DNA of 10,448 bases from SZAS-103 sp038226665 (GTDB lineage Bacteria; Pseudomonadota; Gammaproteobacteria; Xanthomonadales; Xanthomonadaceae), in contig JBBRQI010000040.1 in NCBI GenBank assembly GCA_038226665.1, positions 1-10,448 of the forward strand, read 5' to 3'. Below are positions 1-6,073 of this stretch, in pieces (position 1 is the stretch's first letter; each line of letters starts with the position of its first letter). The position numbers and the translations under genes were made by a program. Below the pieces are notes generated by a model that was not told the DNA's origin, ran no database searches, and was given only the letters and a program-made list of their open reading frames with translations.

Positions 1-383
1 GACGGTCTTGGGAACGTAGCTCATGATTCCTATCACTGCACTTGGGAGAGCCCAATCATAGACTGGAAGTACTCACTGAGCCTTGGGCAGTCCAAAGACA
101 GCCAGGCTTGAAACGGCCTGATCGAATGTCCGCAGTGGGTCGAAAGCGGCGGTCACCACCAGCGCGGTGATCGTGGGTTGCCGGAACTGCGATCAGTGCT
201 GTGCAGCGCGCGCATCATACACCCACGCGAGATTCAAGCAGCTTCTGGGTGCCCGCCGAGAAGGAACTAGCAGCTTCTGGGTGCCCCGGTGTAGAAATGC
301 AAGGTGCCAACCACGCTGAAACGGCCTTGTGGCGCGGTATGGCGTAGCGCTTTTTCGGCAATCCCACAATATCGCCATCTGCC
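1..383. other. Gene-poor left flank, no supported gene
   Basis: I see no convincing coding region here. A 77-codon minus-strand frame (193-426) is rich in Arg and Pro and has no recognisable features, so I treat it as chance. Positions 127-149 hold a short segment in which CCGC (130-133) and GCGG (146-149) flank a GGTCGAAA core. This resembles intergenic fragments I associate with scattered non-coding repeats in proteobacteria, but I cannot confirm that. The stretch also contains the 18-bp direct repeat listed separately. No clear promoter for the gene starting at 384 could be picked out. Confidence 0.5.
237..286. repeat. Tandem 18-bp direct repeat, two copies
   Basis: The 18-mer AGCAGCTTCTGGGTGCCC occurs exactly at 237-254 and again at 269-286, with a 32-base period and a 14-base unrelated spacer. 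It lies in the non-coding left flank. It could be a local duplication, a paired protein-binding site or part of a larger repeat; nothing in the sequence decides between these. Confidence 0.8.
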
Positions 384-1037
384 ATGGATCAAGTCGTGCT
401 GACAGTGGTGGCCTTAATGGCGGCAAGTTTCAACACGTCTTCCTTGCCGGATCGCAGTGGTAATAACTGGCCGCACAAGGCGAATCATGGTCCAGTGCGG
501 AATGTGCACGGCGTGTGTCGCATTGCGATCGATAAGAAGAAAGTTGGTCTGGATCAGGTCGAGGAGCTGGTCTGTTATCCGTCAGGACATCCAGAGCTGG
601 GGATGCACCGCCTCCTTGACTGGATCAACGAGGATCAGGCGTCAGGCTCCAGCCTATCGCGCGAAGGCTCCGCCTTCCTGTTGACGACATGGAGAAGAAT
701 GGACACCGGACAGGCGAATACGACGAACATTACGTTCGACTTTGCCGATCACAGGCTGGTCGTGGAGACCGTCGACTGGGACGGCCTGACAGAACAGAAG
801 AGCGGAAATCGACACTACGTGAAATATGTGACGAATTTTCTGGAAGGATATTCGGCCAAGTTCAACCTGGACTGCAAATCGCCCTATCTGATCTATAGGA
901 AAAACTCCAAGAAAGGCCGGATTCCGCTTCCGATGGTGGTCTATAGACTGGTCGAAGACATTGGACGCTTGGACACGATGGACGACGGGAAGGACTACAC
1001 CTGTCCTGAGGATAAACCGATCGACAAGAGGCGCTAA
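384..1037 (+). CDS. Hypothetical protein, possibly exported, four cysteines
   Basis: This 217-residue protein matches no family I recognise. Residues 4-15 are hydrophobic (VVLTVVALMAAS) and might be a short signal segment, but the N-terminus lacks the usual positive charge, so export is only a possibility. There are four cysteines, at 45, 64, 164 and 207, an even number that would suit two disulfides in a periplasmic protein. The C-terminal third is basic and charged, ending in KPIDKRR. Neither the ATG at 384 nor the alternative ATG at 417 has a good Shine-Dalgarno. Codon third positions look less GC-rich than in the kinase, ackA or xfp, which hints at foreign origin or weak selection. It stands alone: the next item downstream is a pseudogene. 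Function unknown; I am moderately sure it is a real gene because of its length and non-repetitive composition. Confidence 0.5.
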   Translation: MDQVVLTVVALMAASFNTSSLPDRSGNNWPHKANHGPVRNVHGVCRIAIDKKKVGLDQVEELVCYPSGHPELGMHRLLDWINEDQASGSSLSREGSAFLLTTWRRMDTGQANTTNITFDFADHRLVVETVDWDGLTEQKSGNRHYVKYVTNFLEGYSAKFNLDCKSPYLIYRKNSKKGRIPLPMVVYRLVEDIGRLDTMDDGKDYTCPEDKPIDKRR

Positions 1038-1143
1038 GTGGATTCATCTAGTCGTCGCGGATTGAAGAGCTCGGTGACCATCATAGTCTGGCCAGCATTC
1101 GATCAAACCAGCCACGAAAATGGCCTGATAAACATAGGCTTCA

Positions 1144-1466
1144 TTGATCTCCCTTTTCCACCTCAATATTCTCTACCCAACATTCCCGCAGTCGTTTCGA
1201 CCTGTAACACGACATAAGCACCCAGACCGCTGTCTACGCGCCTGCTCGGCGATGCGTGCAAGTCCATCGCGATCGAGCGCGGCATCGCGGGCGCGACGCC
1301 CGGTGCGCCGGCTGCGTACATCGTGTGCTGCCACATGCAATTCAAATCGCTCGACGCCTTCCTCGCCGCAAGGGCATTGCATGGCGAAACGCTCGGCAGC
1401 GACATCGCCAACTACACCGACGTGCAGCCGGTGATCCAGTTCAGAGAGCCACTCACGTTCGCGTGA
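1144..1466 (+). pseudogene. EthD-family protein remnant, frameshifted
   Basis: EthD-family proteins are roughly 100-residue ferredoxin-like proteins that usually open with a V-L-Y-P-N motif, followed by F-D-x-x-Y and H-M-P. The pieces appear here in order but in three frames. The frame of the ATG at 1144 gives N-I-L-Y-P-T (1165-1182). A second frame gives R-F-D-L at 1193-1204, followed directly by a TAA at 1205. The third frame, open from 1218, gives PLSTRLLGDACKS, then IAIERGIAGATPG, and runs to NYTDVQPVIQF and a TGA at 1464-1466. The C-terminal 79 codons are intact and well conserved in type, while the N-terminal 30 or so are destroyed by at least two indels and a stop. It therefore looks like a recently inactivated gene; a sequencing error is possible but would need more than one mistake. 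Family assignment is from memory of family motifs. Confidence 0.75.
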
Positions 1467-1518
1467 GCCGCTACCGATCCGATTGACCGCAGTCGCCTGA
1501 AACCGCACGCTCTGCGCC

Positions 1519-2082
1519 ATGGACGCCTTCGGCTATCTCTCGGTGCTGCTGTCGATCGTGCTCGGCCTGGCGATGACGCAGGTGCTGAAAGGCTTTCGCG
1601 GCTTGATCCTGACCCGCGCGACGGTGCGGATGTATTGGCCGTGCGTGCTGTGGGCGGTGCTGCTGCTGGTGATCGACGTGCAGGCGTGGTGGGCGATGTA
1701 CGGCCTGCGCGACCATGCCAGCTGGAACTTCATCGCGTTCGCTGTGGTGCTGATGCAGACGGTGCTGCTGTACCTGAGCGCGGGCTTGGTGCTTCCCGAT
1801 ATCCGCGACGACCGCGCGGTCGATCTGCGCGAGCACTATTTCGACCACACGCGCTGGTTCTTCGGGTTTGCGGTCGCGTCGGGCGTCGTCAGCATCTCCA
1901 AGGATCTCGTGCTCAGCGGCGCCCTGCCCGGGACATCGAACCTGGCGAGTCAGCTTGTTTTCATGACGACGTGCGCGGTCGCGATCTTCACCAGCAACGA
2001 GTCGTACCACAAGTTCCTCGCGGTGTTCTCCGCGATCGGTTTCAGCGCCTACATCGCACTGCTGTTCGCGCACCTGCACTAA
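1519..2082 (+). CDS. Multi-pass integral membrane protein, unknown function
   Basis: This 187-residue protein is strongly hydrophobic, with about five or six membrane segments near residues 4-22, 40-58, 70-93, 112-130, 145-160 and 166-185. The loops carry charged stretches: LPDIRDDRAVDLREHYFDHTR at about 92-112 is the most hydrophilic and could be a cytoplasmic or periplasmic loop. Aromatic residues (WW at 57-58, WFF at 113-115) sit near segment ends, as is usual for membrane proteins. I recognise no transport or catalytic motif. No clear Shine-Dalgarno precedes the ATG, but the reading frame is open and codon use is GC-rich at third positions like the main genes. The gene follows the EthD remnant by 52 bases and precedes the histidine kinase by 183 bases, on the same strand. 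Its role cannot be assigned. Confidence 0.75.
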   Translation: MDAFGYLSVLLSIVLGLAMTQVLKGFRGLILTRATVRMYWPCVLWAVLLLVIDVQAWWAMYGLRDHASWNFIAFAVVLMQTVLLYLSAGLVLPDIRDDRAVDLREHYFDHTRWFFGFAVASGVVSISKDLVLSGALPGTSNLASQLVFMTTCAVAIFTSNESYHKFLAVFSAIGFSAYIALLFAHLH

Positions 2083-2252
2083 GCCGGGCCCAGACATCGC
2101 TCCGGCGAAAGCTAGACCTCGCTTTCGGGAAGGTTTACGCTGAACGACCTTCGCAGCCATCGCTCTCGGCTCTCTTGCCGCAAGTCCGTTGTAATATTTC
2201 GCGGATTCGGGGATGCATGGAACGTCCGGGGTAATCGCGTCCAGCGCCAGTC

Positions 2253-2257
2253 GGAGG
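2253..2257 (+). promoter_or_regulatory. Shine-Dalgarno GGAGG fixing the kinase start
   Basis: A perfect GGAGG lies eight bases before the ATG at 2266, which makes 2266 the preferred start of the sensor kinase over later in-frame ATGs. Confidence 0.75.
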
Positions 2258-2265
2258 AACCAAGG

Positions 2266-4605
2266 ATGCCTTCCGCACAAAGCCTTTTGGCACGCCGTGC
2301 CCCCGCGCCCAGCTGGCGAGACGCTGGCGAGCGCGAACATCTCGCGCAGATCTACGAAAGCGACGATTTTCTCGTCGAATCCGTCGCCAACTACATCCAG
2401 TCGGGCATGGCAGCGGGCGCGGCCGCGATCGTGATCGCGACCGGAGGACATCTGGATCAGTTGCGGCACCGTTGGGCCGGCGAGAAGCTGGATGTCGAAG
2501 CAGCGATAAGGCGCGGACAGTTGATCCTGCTCGAGGCAAAGCAAGTGCTGGACGCCTTGATGCGCGACGGCAGGCCCGATCCAGCGCGCTTTGGCGAGAC
2601 GGTGGAATCGATCGTTGCGGCTGCAACAACGCGTTATCCGCGGGTGGTGGCGTTCGGCGAGATGGTCAACTTGTTGTGGAGCGACGGCCAGCTCGACGCG
2701 GCCATCGCACTGGAGGATTGCTGGAACGACCTTGCGAGCCGGCACAACCTGACGTTGTTGTGCGCTTACCACCTGCACGGCTCCTCGACATCCCACCACG
2801 CGGCTCCATTCGAGGCGGTTTGTTCCAGGCATTCGCGCGTCATACCCGCCGAAAGCTCAGTGCGGTTCTACTCGGAAGATCCGCTACGGGTCATCGCGCT
2901 GCTCCAGCAGAAAGCATTCGCGCTCGACCAGCAGATGCATGCGCAACAGCACATCGAAGCCGATCTCGCGCATCTGGCGGCGATCGTGGCTTCGTCCGAT
3001 GACGCGATCGTCAGCAAGTCGCTCGATGGCACCATCCGTTCCTGGAATGTCGGTGCCGAACGTATCTTCGGTTACACCGCCGCAGAGGCCATCGGACAGC
3101 CCATCACGCTGATTATTCCAGAGGAGTTGCGCGACGAGGAACGGCTCATCCTCGGCAAGGTGCGCAGCGGTGAGCAGATCGAGCATTTCGAGACCGAGCG
3201 CGTCGCCAGGGACGGACAGCGGGTTTTCGTCTCGCTATCGGTTTCCCCGGTCCGCGACGGCAAGGGCGAAATCATCGGCGCGTCCAAGATCGCCCGCGAT
3301 GTGTCGGAACGCCGCCGCGCCGATGAGGCCGTGGCGCAGGCCAAACGACAGCTTGCGCAGGAAGCCATGGGCCTGGTCGCGCTCAACGAATGGAGTACGC
3401 GGTTGTGGCGTTGCGAATCCCTGCAGCAGGGACTGGAGCAGATCCTCGAGGGCGTGATCCACATGCTGGGCGCGGACAAGGGCAATATCCTACTGCGTGA
3501 AGGCGAGGGGTTGCGGATCGCGGCGCATCGAGGTTTTGACCAAAGCTGCATTGATGTCTGCGATGCGGTCGCCCTTGGCGACGCAAGCGGTTGCGGCCGG
3601 GCGATGCGCTCACGGGTGGTCGAGATCATCCATGTGGAGGCTGATCCGCTGTATGCGCCGGATCTTCCAGCCGCACGCGATGCGGGTTATCGCACGGTGG
3701 TTTCAGCGCCGCTGCTGGCGGGCGATGGCAAGGCGGTCGGCGTGCTGAATGTGTATTTCGCAACCGTGCATCAACCGATCGAGGCAGAACTGCGACGCCT
3801 GGCCCTGTACGCACGCCAGGCCACCGATTTCATCCAGCGTTGCGAGATCGAGGAGACCCTGCGTCGCAAGGAGCGCATGCTCCTGGAGACGGACCGCCGC
3901 AAGAACGAATTCCTCGCGACACTCGCGCACGAGATGCGCAACCCGCTCGCGCCGATTTCCTCGGGCCTGCAAATCATGAAGATGGCCCAGGGCGACCCGC
4001 AGATCATGGAGCAGGCGCGTTCGATGATGGAGCGGCAGGTCGGGCACATGGTTCGGCTTGTCGAAGACCTGATGGACGTCAGCCGGATCGGGCAGGGCAA
4101 GGTTGACCTGCGCAAGGAAGTCCTGGACCTCAACGACGTCCTCAGGGCTTCCGTCGAATCGTGCCGACCGCGAATCGATGCCGCCGGACACCGCCTGCTG
4201 ATGCAGATCCCGGCCAATCCGATCTGGGTGGAGGCCGACAAGATCAGGCTGACGCAAGTGTTCGTCAACCTGCTCAACAATGCTGCCAAGTACACCGACC
4301 ATGGAGGCACGCTCACCGTGCATTCCGAACAAGCCGATGCCGATGCCGTCGTTCGGGTGTCGGACACCGGCTTGGGGATCCCGGTCCACATGCTCGACAA
4401 GGTCTTCGACCTGTTCACGCAGGTGGACGAGTCCCAGGAAAAATCCCAGGGCGGCATCGGCATCGGACTGTCACTGGTGAAGGGCCTGGTTCAAGCCCAC
4501 GGCGGCACGGTGACGGCGCGCAGCGGAGGACCGGGGAAGGGCAGCGAATTTTCCGTGCGGCTGCCGGTGACTCGCGCCACCGATCTGCTGGCCAAGACCT
4601 TGTAG
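2266..4605 (+). CDS. Orphan MEDS-PAS-GAF sensor histidine kinase
   Basis: This 779-residue protein is a cytoplasmic sensor kinase with no membrane segment or signal peptide. Domains in order: MEDS (a sensory domain of the DcmR type) at about 25-180, with the typical FGEMVNLLW and ALEDCWNDLA stretches; PAS/PAC at about 233-353; GAF at about 380-523; HisKA with phospho-acceptor His555 in LAHEMRNPLAP; HATPase from about 655, with N-box NLLNNAAKYT (Asn672), G1 DTGLGIP (700-706) and G2 GGIGIGLSL (729-737). All kinase motifs look intact, so autophosphorylation is expected. The HEMRNPLAP type often continues into a C-terminal receiver; here the protein ends soon after the ATPase domain, and no receiver or response-regulator gene is in the window, so the partner is unknown. 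The signal sensed by MEDS, PAS or GAF cannot be read from sequence. ackA-xfp follows 250 bases downstream on the same strand, suggesting but not proving a functional link. Confidence 0.93.
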   Translation: MPSAQSLLARRAPAPSWRDAGEREHLAQIYESDDFLVESVANYIQSGMAAGAAAIVIATGGHLDQLRHRWAGEKLDVEAAIRRGQLILLEAKQVLDALMRDGRPDPARFGETVESIVAAATTRYPRVVAFGEMVNLLWSDGQLDAAIALEDCWNDLASRHNLTLLCAYHLHGSSTSHHAAPFEAVCSRHSRVIPAESSVRFYSEDPLRVIALLQQKAFALDQQMHAQQHIEADLAHLAAIVASSDDAIVSKSLDGTIRSWNVGAERIFGYTAAEAIGQPITLIIPEELRDEERLILGKVRSGEQIEHFETERVARDGQRVFVSLSVSPVRDGKGEIIGASKIARDVSERRRADEAVAQAKRQLAQEAMGLVALNEWSTRLWRCESLQQGLEQILEGVIHMLGADKGNILLREGEGLRIAAHRGFDQSCIDVCDAVALGDASGCGRAMRSRVVEIIHVEADPLYAPDLPAARDAGYRTVVSAPLLAGDGKAVGVLNVYFATVHQPIEAELRRLALYARQATDFIQRCEIEETLRRKERMLLETDRRKNEFLATLAHEMRNPLAPISSGLQIMKMAQGDPQIMEQARSMMERQVGHMVRLVEDLMDVSRIGQGKVDLRKEVLDLNDVLRASVESCRPRIDAAGHRLLMQIPANPIWVEADKIRLTQVFVNLLNNAAKYTDHGGTLTVHSEQADADAVVRVSDTGLGIPVHMLDKVFDLFTQVDESQEKSQGGIGIGLSLVKGLVQAHGGTVTARSGGPGKGSEFSVRLPVTRATDLLAKTL

Positions 4606-4855
4606 CGGCGCAGCCGCGCAGCGCACAGTGATCGCTCCGTGGGACTTGCTCGAATTGCTCCTTGCGTTCCTTCTCACGCGCACACTTTCCCGGTCGATGG
4701 GCGCAACCGGAACCTGGGGGATTACCCGTGGTTTGCGGCGCGTGCGTTGCCGAACATACAAATTGCCCGACGCGGTGCACTGTAATGATTCCGCAGCTGG
4801 TTCGAAGGATAGTTGCGCCTCGATTCAAACTTGCCGATTGCGGGAACGCCACTCC
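4606..4855 (+). promoter_or_regulatory. Kinase-ackA intergenic region with weak promoter candidate
   Basis: This 250-base gap is open in the ackA frame from 4628, but the acetate kinase family starts at the later VLTINGGSSS motif, so I read it as untranslated. A sigma70-like pair TTGCGG (4733-4738) and TACAAA (4757-4762), 18 bases apart, is the best promoter I found, and it is weak. A GCGGC-GCA-GCCGC hairpin (4605-4617) overlaps the kinase stop codon but has no T-run after it, so it is not a convincing terminator. The gap size suggests ackA-xfp has its own promoter. Confidence 0.3.
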
Positions 4856-6073
4856 ATGAAGTCAGACATGCCGTGCGTCCTGACGATCAATGGCGGTTCC
4901 TCGAGCATCAAGTTCGCCCTGTTCGAGGTCGACGGATCGCTGCGACGGACGCTTGCCGGTCGAATCGAACGGATCGGACTGGCCGACGCCACGTTGGTCG
5001 CGACCGGCAGCAACGCGAGAGACAACCTCTCGCGCGCGGTCGACGCACCCGACTACTCGGCCGCGGTGGTCGTGCTGGTGGATTGGCTTGCCGAACACGT
5101 CGGTTCAGGCGCACTGACTGCCGTAGGCCATCGCGTCGTGCATGGCGGGCCCCGTTACTCGGAGCCGCAACGGATCTCTGCGGAGATGATCGCCGACTTG
5201 CGCCGTCTCAGCCCATTCGATCCGGAACATCTGCCGGAAGAAATCCTGCTGACCGAGGCTTTCCATCGCCGGTTTCCGCACCTTCCGCAGGTTGCGTGCT
5301 TCGACACCGCCTTCCATCACCACATGCCGCGCGTCGCGCAAATGCTGCCGATCCCCCGACGCTACGAGGCGAAGGGCCTGCGACGTTACGGCTTTCACGG
5401 GCTGTCGTATGCCTACCTGATGCAGGAGCTTGAACGCTTGGCCGGCGTCAAGGCGGCGCGTGGACGCGTGATCCTCGCGCATCTGGGCAACGGCGCGAGT
5501 CTGGCGGCAGTGCGCGAAGGAAGCAGCATCGATACCACGATGGCATTCACGCCGAACTCCGGGCTGGTGATGAGCACGCGATCAGGCGATGTGGACCCGG
5601 GGCTGGTTTCGTTCCTCGCACGCAGCGAGCAGGTCAGCGCAGCGCAATTCGACCGCATGATGCATCACGAGTCGGGGCTGCTCGGCGTATCGGAGACCAG
5701 TTCCGACATGCGCGACTTGCTCGGGAGCGAAACGCAGGACATCCGCGCAGCCGAGGCCGTGGCGCTGTTCTGCTACCAGGCCAAGAAGGGAATCGGGGCT
5801 TACGCCGCGGCGCTGGGAGGGCTGGACACCCTGGTCTTCGCAGGGGGCATCGGTGAAAACGCCGCGCCCGTTCGCGCACGCATCTGCGAAGGGCTGGGCT
5901 TTCTCGGCATCGAACTGGATGATTCGCGCAACGCGGCCGCCGCGGATGTGATCTCCACCGATGCCAGCAAGACGACGGTTCGCGTCATCAGGACGGACGA
6001 GGAAGTGATGATCGCAAGATCGGTCTGTCGCGTTCTCGGCCTCGCCACAGCAACCAAGGCAACACAGACATGA
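4856..6073 (+). CDS. ackA: Acetate kinase
   Basis: The 405-residue product fits the usual length of acetate kinases (about 400), which convert acetyl phosphate plus ADP to acetate plus ATP in the cytoplasm. Family motifs are intact: LTINGGSSSIKF at 9-20; HRVVHGG at 92-98 with the substrate-binding Arg93; CFDTAFH at 148-154 with the catalytic Asp150; GFHGLS at 179-184 with His181; HLGNGAS at 209-215; STRSGDVDPG at 240-249 with Arg242; FAGGIGEN at 328-335; TDEE at 380-383. The start at 4856 has GGGAA nine bases before it; an in-frame ATG at 4868 would give a product four residues shorter. The upstream in-frame extension from 4628 shows no family similarity. The stop overlaps the xfp start by ATGA, so the two are translationally coupled. 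The segment TPNSGLVMSTRSG differs from the more common TPLEGLMMGTRSG; from memory, the S-T-R form is typical of ackA copies paired with xfp. Confidence 0.97.
   Translation: MKSDMPCVLTINGGSSSIKFALFEVDGSLRRTLAGRIERIGLADATLVATGSNARDNLSRAVDAPDYSAAVVVLVDWLAEHVGSGALTAVGHRVVHGGPRYSEPQRISAEMIADLRRLSPFDPEHLPEEILLTEAFHRRFPHLPQVACFDTAFHHHMPRVAQMLPIPRRYEAKGLRRYGFHGLSYAYLMQELERLAGVKAARGRVILAHLGNGASLAAVREGSSIDTTMAFTPNSGLVMSTRSGDVDPGLVSFLARSEQVSAAQFDRMMHHESGLLGVSETSSDMRDLLGSETQDIRAAEAVALFCYQAKKGIGAYAAALGGLDTLVFAGGIGENAAPVRARICEGLGFLGIELDDSRNAAAADVISTDASKTTVRVIRTDEEVMIARSVCRVLGLATATKATQT

Noticed and set aside
237..286. Direct repeat as a CRISPR array
   Set aside because: There are only two 18-bp copies with a 14-base spacer, too short for repeat and spacer sizes, and no cas gene is present.
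193..426. 77-codon minus-strand ORF on the left edge
   Set aside because: Arg/Pro-rich, no Shine-Dalgarno, no recognisable features, and it crosses the direct repeat.
2175..2197. TTGCCG and TAATAT as a promoter for the kinase
   Set aside because: The hexamers are only 11 bases apart, too close for a sigma70 promoter, and no better -35 was found.
1471..2832. Long 453-codon minus-strand open frame
   Set aside because: It is the antisense of the membrane protein and the kinase N-terminus. Its product is rich in Arg, Gln and His with no domain, typical of a mirror frame of GC-rich coding DNA.
3703..4389. 228-codon minus-strand open frame
   Set aside because: It lies wholly inside the kinase GAF-HisKA-ATPase region, whose plus-strand motifs are unmistakable.
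4605..4617. GCGGC-GCA-GCCGC hairpin as a terminator for the kinase gene
   Set aside because: The stem is only five pairs, overlaps the stop codon and is not followed by a T-run.
4628..4855. N-terminal extension of acetate kinase from an ATG at 4628
   Set aside because: The extra 76 codons have no family similarity, and the known acetate kinase N-terminus begins just after 4856.
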